Assembly: GCA_937873665.1 (NCBI GenBank)
Contig: CALMYW010000394.1
Location: forward strand, 310,001-374,000
From: an uncultured Sphingorhabdus sp.
GTDB lineage: Bacteria; Pseudomonadota; Alphaproteobacteria; Sphingomonadales; Sphingomonadaceae
DNA length: 64,000 nucleotides
Direction: 5' to 3'
The notes under the pieces are model-generated. The model did not search any database, was not told the DNA's origin, and saw only the letters and a program-made list of their open reading frames with translations. A program made the position numbers and the translations under genes. This document shows, piece by piece, positions 34,593 through 43,339 of this stretch; the first letter of the stretch is position 1; each line of letters opens with the position of its first letter.

Positions 34593-35384
34593 TCAACCGG
34601 TAAGCGCCTCGACCAGCGCCTTGACCTTTTTCTGCCGCCATTGCGGCAAGGGCGCGACCAGCCAATAAGCCAGGCGATGATCCTGCGCATTGTCTAACGC
34701 ACGGACGCGTCCGGCAGCAAGATCTGCTTCCGCCAGCAAATGCGGGACGCAGGCTTTGCCCAGCCCGATTGCAGCGGCATCAATGGCAAGCCCAGCATCG
34801 CCCAGCCTCAGCGCTGCCGTGCCTTCTTCGAGCGAGCAACCCGGCCATCCAATCGGCGTTTCTGCCCCACCATCAGGAGCAGCGACCGAAACAAAAGCAC
34901 CTGGCGCAAGCTGCACACCTTCATGCTCACCCGGCCCGTCGGTGAGACGAATGGCGAGGTCGAGATTGGCCTCGGTGAAGTCGATCTCATTGTCTGCCGC
35001 AATCAGCGTGAACTGCAAATCGGGATTGTTCGCGCCATATTTGGCCAGCCGAGCTGTCAGCCATTTGGCCGTAAAATCGCGCGGGGCGGCGATGGTGAGC
35101 GAATTGGACGTCTGCCCTGACTGCATCGCCCGCACCGATTCCTCGAACTGAAGGAAGCCCGCGCGCAAGGCATCCAAACCCTTGTCAGCTTCAGGCGTAA
35201 GTTCCAACCCCTTGGGAGTGCGGCGGAAAAGGACGACACCAAGCATGTCTTCCAGAGCGCGGATTTGCTGGCCGACCGCCGCAGGCGTCACCGCAAGCTC
35301 ATCCGCCGCCTTGGTAAAACTCAGATGCCGCGCAGCCGCATCGAACACGCGCAGGCCGTTCAAGGGTAGATGCGTGCGCTTCAT
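34593..35384 (-). CDS. LysR-family transcriptional regulator (GcvA/AmpR-like)
   Basis: The N-terminal winged helix LNGLRVFDAAARHLSFTKAA, then VTPAAVGQQIRALEDMLGV, matches the GcvA/AmpR subgroup of LysR regulators. At 263 residues it is shorter than the usual 290-300; the effector domain seems to lack a segment between LAPGAFVSVAAPDG and PIGWPGC. The target is unknown. It is coupled to apaG upstream (4 bp overlap) and precedes the DUF2785-like gene. The AmpR resemblance and the near-by beta-lactamase-like gene are suggestive only, as the two are not divergent. Confidence 0.88.
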   Translation of the reverse strand: MKRTHLPLNGLRVFDAAARHLSFTKAADELAVTPAAVGQQIRALEDMLGVVLFRRTPKGLELTPEADKGLDALRAGFLQFEESVRAMQSGQTSNSLTIAAPRDFTAKWLTARLAKYGANNPDLQFTLIAADNEIDFTEANLDLAIRLTDGPGEHEGVQLAPGAFVSVAAPDGGAETPIGWPGCSLEEGTAALRLGDAGLAIDAAAIGLGKACVPHLLAEADLAAGRVRALDNAQDHRLAYWLVAPLPQWRQKKVKALVEALTG

Positions 35385-35785
35385 CGGGCGGTTGCAGGCG
35401 CGACCAGCTTGAAACGCGGGATTTCGACAAGGAAGGTCGATCCATCAGCGCGGATGAAGCGGTAATGCCCTTCCATGATACCCGAAGGCGTCGGCAGCGG
35501 GCAGCCGGAGACATAGTCATGGCTGCCATCGGGCTTGAGCAAAGGCTGCTCACCCACCACGCCATCGCCATCGACATGGTTTACCCCGCCATGACCGTCA
35601 GTAATTTTCCAATGCCGGGTCAGCAATTGGACGGGATCGTCGCGGTGGTTTTCGATGCGGATATGGTAAGACCAGAACCAGCGGTTCTGCGCGGGGCTCG
35701 ACTGCTCATCGAGAAAATTGGTGACCACGCGGACGGTGACGCCCTCAGTCGTTGCATGTTCATCAAAAAGCGCGTCGAGAATCAA
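35381..35785 (-). CDS. apaG: ApaG protein
   Basis: ApaG is a small beta-sandwich protein with an Fn3-like fold and an ill-defined role. The 134-residue protein shows the family sequence RWFWSYHIRIENHRDDPVQL, LLTRHWKITDGHGGV and VSGCPLPTPSGIMEGHYRF. It overlaps both metZ upstream and the LysR gene downstream by four bases, so metZ-apaG-lysR is a coupled set. Confidence 0.94.
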   Translation of the reverse strand: MILDALFDEHATTEGVTVRVVTNFLDEQSSPAQNRWFWSYHIRIENHRDDPVQLLTRHWKITDGHGGVNHVDGDGVVGEQPLLKPDGSHDYVSGCPLPTPSGIMEGHYRFIRADGSTFLVEIPRFKLVAPATAR

Positions 35786-36990
35786 AGGCCAACCTTCCGC
35801 AATGCCTGATCCAGATCATCTATCAAATCGAGCGGATCTTCCAGCCCGATATTGATCCGCAGCATGCCTTCTTCAACCCCCATGATTTCGCGCTGCTCTG
35901 CAGAGACGCTGTAGTGGGTGGTCGAGGCGGGGTGGCAACACAGGCTGCGGCTATCGCCAATGTTGTTGGAGATATCGATGAGTTCGAGCGCATTGAGCAA
36001 TGCCATCGCCTGCTTACGCCCGCCATCAAGGACGAAACTGAAAATCGGCCCGCAGGCCTTCATCTGGCTCATCGCCAGATTGTGCTGCGGGTGGCTGGCA
36101 AGCCCCGGATGGAGCATCTTCGGCACACGGCCTTCGAGGAATTTTCCGACAGCCAGCGCATTTTCCGACTGGCGCATGGCGCGCAGTTCCAGCGTTTCGA
36201 GGCCTTTATGCACCACCCAGGCGTTGAAGGGCGAGCAATTGGGGCCAGTGTTGCGCTGGAAAGGCAGCAACACGTCGTTGATCCATTTTTCCGAACCGCA
36301 AACCGCTCCCGCCAGCACCCTGCCCTGTCCGTCCATCAATTTGGTGGCGCTATAAGCGACGACATCCGCACCGAAATCCATCGGGCGTTGAAGCACGCTG
36401 GTGGCGAAGGCATTATCGACCACCGAGGTGATGCCATGCTCCTTCGCCAGCCCGCAGACATAGGCCATGTCGACAATGTCCATCGTCGGGTTGGCGGGAG
36501 TTTCGAAGAAAAAGACCTTTGTATTCGGCTGGATTGCAGCCTTCCACGCATCATTGTCACGCGCGTCGATCGTGGTGGTGGTGATACCCCAGCGCGGTAG
36601 CAGGCTGTCGGTCAGCCAGCGGCACGAACCGAAGGCCGCGCGGGCGGCAACCACATGGTCGCCTTGGCTCAACTGGCATAGCAAGGCGGTGGTCATCGCC
36701 GCCATACCCGTCGCCTGCATCCGGCACGCCTCGGCGCCTTCCATCAGCGCGATGCGTTCTTCGACCATGGCAACGGTCGGGTTTTGCAGGCGGCTGTAGG
36801 TCATGCCCTGCTGCTCACCCGCAAAGCGCGCGGCGACAGTTTCCGCATCGTCATAGGTATAGCCCGACGACAGGAACAGCGCCTCCGACGTCTCGCCATG
36901 CTCGCTACGCCATGTGCCGCCGCGAACCGCCTGCGTGGCAGGCCGCCATTTGGAAGTGATTTCGCGATTGAGGCCGGTGGTTTTCTTCAT
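35782..36990 (-). CDS. metZ: O-succinylhomoserine sulfhydrylase
   Basis: A 402-residue PLP enzyme of the Cys/Met metabolism family that forms homocysteine from O-succinylhomoserine and sulfide. Family motifs are TYSRLQNPTVAMVEERIALM, PANPTMDIVDM, VVDNAFATSVLQRP and the PLP lysine in YSATKLMDGQGRVLAGAVCG. MetZ and cystathionine gamma-synthase are similar, so the exact sulfur donor is inferred from best resemblance to alphaproteobacterial MetZ. Only a weak ribosome site precedes the ATG. Confidence 0.88.
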   Translation of the reverse strand: MKKTTGLNREITSKWRPATQAVRGGTWRSEHGETSEALFLSSGYTYDDAETVAARFAGEQQGMTYSRLQNPTVAMVEERIALMEGAEACRMQATGMAAMTTALLCQLSQGDHVVAARAAFGSCRWLTDSLLPRWGITTTTIDARDNDAWKAAIQPNTKVFFFETPANPTMDIVDMAYVCGLAKEHGITSVVDNAFATSVLQRPMDFGADVVAYSATKLMDGQGRVLAGAVCGSEKWINDVLLPFQRNTGPNCSPFNAWVVHKGLETLELRAMRQSENALAVGKFLEGRVPKMLHPGLASHPQHNLAMSQMKACGPIFSFVLDGGRKQAMALLNALELIDISNNIGDSRSLCCHPASTTHYSVSAEQREIMGVEEGMLRINIGLEDPLDLIDDLDQALRKVGL

Positions 36991-37096
36991 GGGTCGCTTT
37001 TCAAGGAGATGATAGTTTCCGTCAAATCAAAAACCGCAGTGCTAAGCCTGTCGGTGCCATAGGCGGTGTGAAGCACCAACCACGCCTCGCCGACAA

Positions 37097-37126
37097 GCGC
37101 CCTTCGACAGGCTCAGGGCTACGGTA
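37097..37126. repeat. REP-like element, single copy
   Basis: The stretch contains CGACAGGCTCAGGGCTACGG and matches one arm of the inverted repeat at 38192-38276. It lies just past the 3' end of leuB. A weak, degenerate partner (CTAAGCCTGTCGG at 37042-37054) may be a decayed opposite arm. Confidence 0.8.
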
Positions 37127-37129
37127 AAT

Positions 37130-38173
37130 TCACAGCGCTGCCAAAACAGCATCGCCCATTTCGCGAGTGGATAGGCTGCCTCCCAGATCAGGCGAGCGGG
37201 CGCCAGCGGCAAGTGCAGAGGCAACGGCTGCTTCAATGCGGTCTGCAGCCTCGGCCTGCACAAGCGAATAGCGCAGCATCATCGCCGCCGACAGGATCGT
37301 CGCCAGCGGATTGGCCTTGCCCTGCCCGGCAATGTCGGGCGCACTGCCATGGATGGGTTCGTACAGACCTTTCTGGTTCGAATCGAGCGAAGCGCTGGGC
37401 AGCATGCCGATGGAGCCTGCGCACATCGACGCCTGATCCGAAAGGATGTCGCCGAACAAATTGCCGGTGACGATGACATCGAACTGGCCGGGATTGCGCA
37501 CCAGCTGCATCGCGGCATTGTCGACATACATGTGGCTCAATTCGACTTCCGGGAATTCCTTCGCCGTTTCAATCACCACATCGCGCCAGAGCTGGCTGGT
37601 TTCGAGGACATTGGCCTTGTCGACCGAGCAAAGCTTTTTGCCGCGCGCCATCGCGGTTTCGAAACCAACGCGTGCGATGCGGCGCACTTCGTCTTCGTCA
37701 TAGGACATGATGTCATAGCCTTCACGCTTGCCATCGGCGGTTTGGCGCATGCCCTTTTCGCCGAAATAGACATCGCCGTTCAGTTCACGGACGATAACCA
37801 TGTCGATCTGGCTGGCAACTTCAGGGCGCAGCGCCGAGGCATCGGCAAGTTCGGGGAACAGTTTGGCGGGGCGCAAGTTGGCGAACAATTCCAGTTCCTT
37901 GCGCAGTCCAAGAATGGCCTGTTCGGGGCGCAAATGGCGCTCGAGCGCATCGCAATCGGGATCGCCCACCGCACCGAACAATATGGCATCGGCGCGCTTC
38001 GCCAGCTCGAGAGTGGCTTGCGGCAAGGGATGCCCGACAGCCTTGTAAGCCGCCCCACCCACCAGCGCTTCTTCGAAAACCATTGCGGGCAGCGAAAGCG
38101 CCTCCAGCACACGGCGCGCTTCGGCAATAACTTCGGGACCGATCCCGTCTCCGGGCAACAAGGCAATGAGCAT
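37130..38173 (-). CDS. leuB: 3-isopropylmalate dehydrogenase
   Basis: LeuB oxidatively decarboxylates 3-isopropylmalate in leucine synthesis. The 347-residue protein begins [20 protein letters not shown] and has the substrate-binding arginines in [20 protein letters not shown], the catalytic tyrosine region [19 protein letters not shown], and the metal/NAD site [20 protein letters not shown] with [20 protein letters not shown]. It stands alone, with repeat elements on both sides; leuA, leuC and leuD are not in the window. Confidence 0.96.
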   Translation of the reverse strand: MLIALLPGDGIGPEVIAEARRVLEALSLPAMVFEEALVGGAAYKAVGHPLPQATLELAKRADAILFGAVGDPDCDALERHLRPEQAILGLRKELELFANLRPAKLFPELADASALRPEVASQIDMVIVRELNGDVYFGEKGMRQTADGKREGYDIMSYDEDEVRRIARVGFETAMARGKKLCSVDKANVLETSQLWRDVVIETAKEFPEVELSHMYVDNAAMQLVRNPGQFDVIVTGNLFGDILSDQASMCAGSIGMLPSASLDSNQKGLYEPIHGSAPDIAGQGKANPLATILSAAMMLRYSLVQAEAADRIEAAVASALAAGARSPDLGGSLSTREMGDAVLAAL

Positions 38174-38191
38174 GGTGGTCTTTCAGAATGT

Positions 38192-38276
38192 ACCGTAGTC
38201 CTGAGCCTGTCGAAGGGCGCGTCTCAGGTGTTGCGTGATGCGGTGAGACGCCCCTCGACAGGCTCAGGGCTACGGT
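38192..38276. repeat. REP-like inverted repeat upstream of leuB
   Basis: Two arms of 33-35 bases (38192-38226 and 38244-38276) are inverted copies differing by a few substitutions and a small indel, with an 17-base loop. The arms begin ACCGTAG and carry the CTGAGCCTGTCGA core. This would fold as a long hairpin or cruciform between recO and leuB. Such elements are scattered through sphingomonad genomes. Confidence 0.88.
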
Positions 38277-38311
38277 GATTAACTGGCAGCCCTTTGCCGC
38301 CTCAAAGCCCC

Positions 38312-38917
38312 TTATGCAACCGCCCTTTTCAGCCGGTCGACCAGCCTTTCGCGCGCTGCCATCACATCGGCGCGCTTTTCACCCAGCACATGTTCAATCA
38401 GCGCCTCGCGCTGCGAAGCCATCGCCTTGAGCGCTGCGGCGGTTCCTTCGCCCGCAACCAGGTCTTCTCCGCCATAGCCGAGTTCGGATAGCAACAAAGC
38501 CTCATAACGCGCCATCGCCGGGGCCCAGCCGCGCGCTGCGGGAGCGAGCTCAACCGCAGCCAGCAAGCCATTGAGCGCCGAAAACAGCCGCGGATAGGGA
38601 TAGGCTTCGGGAACCGCGCTCGCGGTCAGCGTGCAGGCCCATTCGATTGCCGCCGCCGCCAGCGGTTCGCCCAGCAAATGCGCGCGGCTGTGCACTGGTT
38701 CGACCGAAAGCGAAGCCAATTGGCCGATGACGCGCGCGCGCCAATCGCCTTTTACGATATTCCCGGGGATCAACACCGGCCGCAACACCCGCCCGCGCGC
38801 ACCCTGCACATATCCGCCGATTAGGCCATGCTCTTCGGTCATGCAGCGCACAATCGCTCCAACCTCGCCATGCGGGCGGACGGCGCAGACTATCGCCTGA
38901 CCAGCACTGTGCTGCAT
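38312..38917 (-). CDS. recO: DNA repair protein RecO
   Basis: RecO loads RecA with RecF and RecR at gaps. The 201-residue protein has the N-terminal OB fold (AIVCAVRPHGEVGAIVRCMT, then GLIGGYVQGARGRVLRPVL) and a helical C-terminal domain (PYPRLFSALNGLLAAVELAP, YEALLLSELGYG). It is shorter than the usual 230-250 residues and has no CxxC zinc motif. The start is one base after the downstream end of the phosphotransferase gene. Confidence 0.88.
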   Translation of the reverse strand: MQHSAGQAIVCAVRPHGEVGAIVRCMTEEHGLIGGYVQGARGRVLRPVLIPGNIVKGDWRARVIGQLASLSVEPVHSRAHLLGEPLAAAAIEWACTLTASAVPEAYPYPRLFSALNGLLAAVELAPAARGWAPAMARYEALLLSELGYGGEDLVAGEGTAAALKAMASQREALIEHVLGEKRADVMAARERLVDRLKRAVA

Positions 38918-38918
38918 C

Positions 38919-40280
38919 TCAGCCCTTCAGCCAGCGCACTCTGGCAGCGGCCAGCGAGGCATATTTCGGGCTGTCATTGGCGAGTTTGGCCAGCATCGTC
39001 GCGCGAAGCTTGGGCAGCAGGCCGGGGGTCGCAAGCGATGCCCTGCCTTCCAGCAATTCGGCCGACAGGGCGGCATCGTGCGGATCAACGGGGTTTTCAG
39101 CCTCTCGGATGAGCATGCCGAGCGCATTCATCGCGACTGCGGCCATGAATTTTTCACGGCCTGCTGATTTCGCCTTCACGCCGGTATCGACCCACTCACG
39201 GATGGCCTCGAGCAACTCGACAGCAGATGGTTCGCCCGCACGGCGCGGGGGAGCGACTATTGGCAGACTAATCCGCTCACGTTCTGCTTCAGGGGCATCA
39301 TCTTCCAGCAAGAGCAGCAGGTCGACCTCATTCTCGCTGGTGCGTCGGCCAATGACGGCGCGTTCCAGATTGCGGTCTGCGCCCAAGCGCCAGATTTCGG
39401 CCATCTGCATGCAGCCCAAGGCCCACCAGAGCGTGCGATAGACCAGCCAGAAACGGAACCGCGCGCGATCAACCTTGCCACCGCCAGAGGCCTCATAAGC
39501 AGTGAAATATGTGTCTAAGTCGCTTGCCCCGAAGGCCGGTTTGTCAAAATGGCCGAAGCGCCACACCGCCATGCAGCCATAGGCGAGATCCTCATGGGCA
39601 TCGCCCCAGTGCGCCAATTCCCAATCGAGAACAGCAGCAAGGCCATTTGCATCGGCCATCACATTGCCCATGCGGAAATCGCCATGGACCAGCACCGGCT
39701 CGGCAGGTGGGGGCAGATTGTCCTCGCACCAACGCAGCGCCAGCGCGACGACCGGCCGGTCACCACCATAGGTCAGGAAGCGCTTCTTGAGTTCCGCCAG
39801 CGCAGCAGCGGTATCCATATAGGGGATCGGAATATCCGGGGTCGGCTTGATCGCATGGATACGTGCCAGCTCGCGAGCTATGTCATGCACCAGCGATGCA
39901 GGCGGATCGGCCAGGATCTTCGCCGGGTTAACCTCCGCCTCGACGCGGTACATGATATAACCGGTGCCCATATCGTCGGCAGCCGTCAGCTCTCCAACCA
40001 CTTCGGGCGCGAGCACGCCGCCGCGATGCGCGGTACGTACCAGCTCGGCCTCGACATCATGCCCGAACGAACGCCCCTCCATGAAGGCTGCAGACGGCGC
40101 CCGACGCAGGACATAGCCTTTACCGGAGCGGTCGAATGACCAGCTTTCCATATTGGCGCCGCCCGATAAGCGACCCAGATTTTCGACCGGGGCGCTATCG
40201 CCGACGATGCGGTCCATCACAGCGGCCAGCTTGGTCTGGAATTCGTCCATGGGATTTTTGATAGGCGCGGTGTCTGTCAT
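38919..40280 (-). CDS. APH-fold phosphotransferase with C-terminal helical domain
   Basis: The 453-residue protein has an aminoglycoside-phosphotransferase-like kinase fold: LSGGANMESWSFDR, the catalytic loop LVHGDFRMGNVMADANGLAA and metal-binding VLDWELAHWGDAHEDLAYG. This resembles the kinase half of ACAD10-type enzymes. The C-terminal 120 residues form a separate helical domain (REWVDTGVKAKSAGREKFMA), possibly DUF6285. The substrate is unknown, perhaps a hydroxyacyl-CoA-related compound. The ATG at 40280 is preferred over a longer frame. Confidence 0.82.
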   Translation of the reverse strand: MTDTAPIKNPMDEFQTKLAAVMDRIVGDSAPVENLGRLSGGANMESWSFDRSGKGYVLRRAPSAAFMEGRSFGHDVEAELVRTAHRGGVLAPEVVGELTAADDMGTGYIMYRVEAEVNPAKILADPPASLVHDIARELARIHAIKPTPDIPIPYMDTAAALAELKKRFLTYGGDRPVVALALRWCEDNLPPPAEPVLVHGDFRMGNVMADANGLAAVLDWELAHWGDAHEDLAYGCMAVWRFGHFDKPAFGASDLDTYFTAYEASGGGKVDRARFRFWLVYRTLWWALGCMQMAEIWRLGADRNLERAVIGRRTSENEVDLLLLLEDDAPEAERERISLPIVAPPRRAGEPSAVELLEAIREWVDTGVKAKSAGREKFMAAVAMNALGMLIREAENPVDPHDAALSAELLEGRASLATPGLLPKLRATMLAKLANDSPKYASLAAARVRWLKG

Positions 40281-40293
40281 GGCAAGCGAAAGC

Positions 40294-40674
40294 TCATTTG
40301 TTGCTCCAATAGTCGAATGCTTTTTGCTGGTGCTGCGCAAGATATCGACGCGCTGCAGGGCCTTCCCAAGCCTCACTGTAATCATGCCTCGACACCCACC
40401 ATCCCTGCCCCGGCAAACGATCGCCTTCGCGGACAACAAGGCAGGCCAACGCAGGTTCTCCGCGCTGCTCGGCTGCATTGTCAATTGCGTCGAGCGTCTT
40501 GCACAGCGCCCGCATCTTTGGCCGGGTGAAGCGGAAACCGAGCGTCATCAGCAACTCGGAATAGCTCATCGCGCGACCTTCGCGTGCGGCCTGTTGAAGG
40601 ATGGCGGCAATCCCTTCAACATCGGCAAGACGCTTCGCCTTGTCCGGCCCGTCATCGAGGAAGGGATTATCCAT
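40294..40674 (-). CDS. Conserved small protein of unknown function (126 aa)
   Basis: I do not recognise the family. The product begins MDNPFLDDGPDKAKRLADVE, contains a predicted winged-helix-like segment (MSYSELLMTLGFRFTRPKMR, then ALCKTLDAIDNAAEQRG) and ends in a tryptophan-rich part (GWWVSRHDYSEAWEGP). No signal or membrane segment is seen. It lies between the DUF1330-like gene and the phosphotransferase with 14-18 base gaps, so all three may be co-transcribed. Confidence 0.7.
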   Translation of the reverse strand: MDNPFLDDGPDKAKRLADVEGIAAILQQAAREGRAMSYSELLMTLGFRFTRPKMRALCKTLDAIDNAAEQRGEPALACLVVREGDRLPGQGWWVSRHDYSEAWEGPAARRYLAQHQQKAFDYWSNK

Positions 40675-40691
40675 CGCACCCAAGACCGCAG

Positions 40692-41105
40692 TCAGCGACC
40701 AACGGGCTTGGTTCGTATATTGAGCTGGCCCGCCAGCCCGGCTTTGCGATGCTTCTCGATCGCCTGATATTCAGGAGACTGCACCATTTGCTGCATGGCA
40801 GCGAGTGAAGGATATTCGGCGAGCGCGACCATGTCCCACAATTCCTCGACCTCGCCGAGTAACAGGCCTGTCACCGGCCCGGCATAGACCTGACGCCCGC
40901 CGACGGCCGCAAGGCAGGCCTGCACGGCAGCACCATAGCGGGCATAGGCCTGCGCCCCCGTCAAATCCGCATCCGAACCGTCTTCATATTCGGCCTTGGG
41001 TTTGAATTTGAGCAGGTTGACCATGACGAACGCGCCATCTTCCGCCGATCCGAAAAACGCTCCAGCCTGCTCCATAGACGGAAATACCGCGTTGCTGACT
41101 TGCAT
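40692..41105 (-). CDS. DUF1330-like ferredoxin-fold protein
   Basis: A 137-residue dimeric alpha-beta-barrel type protein: FVMVNLLKFKPKAEY, AYARYGAAVQACLAAVGGRQ and WDMVALAEYPSLAAMQQMVQ fit the DUF1330/EthD-like pattern. Function unknown. A GGAGGAG ribosome site is placed 6 bases before the ATG at 41105; the 50-residue longer frame would run towards the tRNA-Val gene. Confidence 0.8.
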   Translation of the reverse strand: MQVSNAVFPSMEQAGAFFGSAEDGAFVMVNLLKFKPKAEYEDGSDADLTGAQAYARYGAAVQACLAAVGGRQVYAGPVTGLLLGEVEELWDMVALAEYPSLAAMQQMVQSPEYQAIEKHRKAGLAGQLNIRTKPVGR

Positions 41106-41219
41106 GATTCCGCTCCTCCTCTCGCTCCGGAGACAAGGTTTAATCGTGCGATTAAAAATGGCAAGCAGCGATTTTAGCCTCGCTTTGGCTTGGACCAATA
41201 TGCCCGGAAATGCAGGAAA

Positions 41220-41294
41220 TGGTGGGCGATACAAGGTTCGAACTTGTGGCCCCACCCGTGTGAAGGGTGTGCTCTACCGCTGAGCTAATCGCCC
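41220..41294 (-). tRNA. tRNA-Val (CAC)
   Basis: The minus strand folds as a cloverleaf: acceptor GGGCGAT/ATCGCCC, D arm GCTCAGCGGTAGAGC, anticodon loop TTCACAC with anticodon CAC, T arm with GTTCGAACC, and encoded CCA. It reads GUG valine codons. Confidence 0.95.
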
Positions 41295-41358
41295 ACTCTG
41301 CCAAACAGGAGCGCGCCTTTGCCAGAGCTTGCCTCGCCGCGCAAGGACTTATCCGGTG

Positions 41359-42003
41359 TCAGGAAACAATCTTGATGTGTGGCTGACCGGGACCGGATTT
41401 GGTATCGAACGAACGGCCAAGGCCGATGAAAATCGTATCGATGATCCGCGCCAGCTTGCCCTCTGACAGCTTGTGATCGAGGTAGAGCAGAGCTTCGGGG
41501 TTACAGTAAGGCTGAACCATCTGGTTGATGAGCGAAACCGCGTCGTCAATTGACAGATCTGGTAGATAGCCCTCGCCCATTGCTTCGGCAACGATCTGCG
41601 ACAGATAATGATCCCCCAGATCGACATAGCCACGCACGACCTCGAAATGCTCGTCGCCCAGTTCGAGGTAGCTTTTGAAAAATTCGGGTTCAGCCCGATA
41701 CTCGTCACGCATCCACACAAATCGGCGGGCGAAGAATTGGTACATTTTGTCGCGCACTGGCAGGTCGGCAGCGACGACTTCTTCCATGATCGCAATTTTT
41801 GGCGCGAACCAGCGGCCCGCAGCGGCCTCCATCAGGGCGTCCTTGCTTTCAAAGAAGCGGTAAAGATTGGCTGGCGACATGCCGGCGGCAGCGGCAAGCT
41901 CGGTCATCGACAGGTCGACGCCGCCGCGTTTACGCACAAGTTCCTCGCAAATGTCGAGCAACTCCTGCCGACCGGCTTCGATATCGGTTTGCGGACGAGC
42001 CAT
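41359..42003 (-). CDS. TetR-family transcriptional regulator
   Basis: The 214-residue protein has the TetR helix-turn-helix near residues 25-60 (MTELAAAAGMSPANLYRFFE, then SKDALMEAAAGRWF) and a C-terminal ligand-binding helical domain. The target is unknown. It lies between tRNA-Val and dinB, each with its own strand-matched direction, and does not clearly belong to an operon. Confidence 0.88.
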   Translation of the reverse strand: MARPQTDIEAGRQELLDICEELVRKRGGVDLSMTELAAAAGMSPANLYRFFESKDALMEAAAGRWFAPKIAIMEEVVAADLPVRDKMYQFFARRFVWMRDEYRAEPEFFKSYLELGDEHFEVVRGYVDLGDHYLSQIVAEAMGEGYLPDLSIDDAVSLINQMVQPYCNPEALLYLDHKLSEGKLARIIDTIFIGLGRSFDTKSGPGQPHIKIVS

Positions 42004-42075
42004 AACACCTTCCCTGAAACAACCGGCCCTGTATTGCCCGGTTATAACGCTTTTCTGATTATGTGAATAAAAGCT

Positions 42076-43206
42076 TCATTTTTCAATAATGTCGAATGGC
42101 AGGCTGGGCTGCGCGCCGATGAACGGTTCTACAGCAGCGTCAGGCTGAGAAATTTGGCCGCTTTGGTCAATTCCGCTGAGCGTGAGTCCCAGCAGCCGCA
42201 CACCCATTTGGGCGGGGAGTATCTGATCGAGCAAGGCATGTCCGATTGCCGCGAACTCACCACGATCCAGCAGGTTGCGGGTCAGGCTCTTACTGCGCGT
42301 GAGCGTTCTAAAATCGGAATAGCGCGCCTTCAAAACCACTGTCCTGCCTTTGACGCCGCTATTCTCTATGCGGCGCCACACAATGTCGACAATCTCGTCG
42401 AGCGCGGCGCGCAATTCCTCGTTGCTTTGCTTGTCATTGAAATAGGTCAGTTCTCCACCCACCGACTTGCGCTCGCGCGACGGATTGACCCGGCGATGGT
42501 CGATGCCGCGCGCCGCTTTGAACAGATAGCTGCCCGAGCTGCCGAAATTGCGCTGCAACCATTCCTCGCTCATCGCGCGCAAGTCTGCACCTGTATGGAT
42601 ACCAAGCCGCTCCATCTTCTCCGCTGTCCGCGGGCCAACGCCGTGGAAACGGCGCACCGGCAGGGTCGCAACAAAAGCTTCACCCTGTTCGGGCAAGATG
42701 ATGCACAATCCATCGGGTTTGTTCTGGTCGCTGGCAAGCTTGGCGATAAATTTGTTGTAGCTGACGCCCGCACTGGCGGTCAGCCCGGTCTCCTCGCGGA
42801 TGGCGGCACGGATGGCCTTGGCGATTTTCACCGCCGATCCGATGCCCTGCTTGTCTTCGGTCACATCCAGATAAGCCTCGTCGAGCGCCAGCGGTTCTAT
42901 CAGGTCGGTGTGACGGGAAAAAATTTCGCGGATCTGGCGCGAGACACCGCGATAGACTTCGAAGCGGGGCTTTACGAAGACGAGATCGGGACAGCGCCTT
43001 TGCGCGGTTATTGAGGGCATCGCCGATTTGACGCCAAATGCGCGCGCTTCATAGCTGGCAGCAGCCACCACACCGCGTTTCGAGGAACCGCCTACCGCCA
43101 CCGGTTTTCCACGCAGATCGGGGTTATCGCGTTGTTCGACCGACGCGTAAAAGGCATCCATATCGACATGGATGATTTTGCGCAGCGATGGTTCGTCGTC
43201 GGTCAT
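42076..43206 (-). CDS. dinB: DNA polymerase IV
   Basis: An error-prone Y-family polymerase for translesion synthesis. The 376-residue product has the catalytic motifs KIIHVDMDAFYASVEQRDNP (with the first Asp pair) and LALDEAYLDVTE (second acidic pair), PLUS helix-hairpin-helix VRRFHGVGPRTAEKMERLGI, and the little-finger domain. A C-terminal LPFDIIEK replaces the usual QLSLF-type clamp-binding tail with SLPF-like residues. The start at 43206 fits the family; the longer frame reaches into the divergent promoter region. Confidence 0.93.
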   Translation of the reverse strand: MTDDEPSLRKIIHVDMDAFYASVEQRDNPDLRGKPVAVGGSSKRGVVAAASYEARAFGVKSAMPSITAQRRCPDLVFVKPRFEVYRGVSRQIREIFSRHTDLIEPLALDEAYLDVTEDKQGIGSAVKIAKAIRAAIREETGLTASAGVSYNKFIAKLASDQNKPDGLCIILPEQGEAFVATLPVRRFHGVGPRTAEKMERLGIHTGADLRAMSEEWLQRNFGSSGSYLFKAARGIDHRRVNPSRERKSVGGELTYFNDKQSNEELRAALDEIVDIVWRRIENSGVKGRTVVLKARYSDFRTLTRSKSLTRNLLDRGEFAAIGHALLDQILPAQMGVRLLGLTLSGIDQSGQISQPDAAVEPFIGAQPSLPFDIIEK

Positions 43207-43271
43207 GCCCGCCCTATATGGCCCAATACTGCCGGTGGAAAACGCATGATATGCTCCATCCAAATAGCGTA

Positions 43272-43316
43272 ACATTCGAATGTAATTGCCGCGACCCGAA
43301 AACGGGCTGGTTTTCG
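43272..43316. promoter_or_regulatory. Inverted repeats between dinB and the MFS exporter
   Basis: ACATTCGAATGT (43272-43283) is a perfect 12-bp palindrome, and CGAAAAC-GGGCTG-GTTTTCG (43297-43316) has perfect 7-bp arms. Both lie in the 133-base divergent spacer and may be operators for dinB, the exporter, or both. I do not see the alphaproteobacterial LexA direct repeat GTTC-N7-GTTC. Confidence 0.4.
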
Positions 43317-43339
43317 CAAAGCTGCTTCCGCATAAGCGG

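Noticed and set aside
34593..35384. The LysR gene as an AmpR-type activator of the beta-lactamase-fold gene at 32356-33669.
   Set aside because: The two genes are not divergent and are separated by another gene, so the usual AmpR-AmpC layout is absent; only the subgroup resemblance remains.
35752..36600. A 282-codon plus-strand frame across metZ.
   Set aside because: It is antisense to a clear PLP-enzyme gene and shows no recognisable motif.
36991..37080. A possible SAM-II riboswitch before metZ, because GATTTGACGG is present on the minus strand.
   Set aside because: The rest of the SAM-II pattern (the CGGCTTGCAGCC stem and GCTAAA element) is not there, so only a chance match remains.
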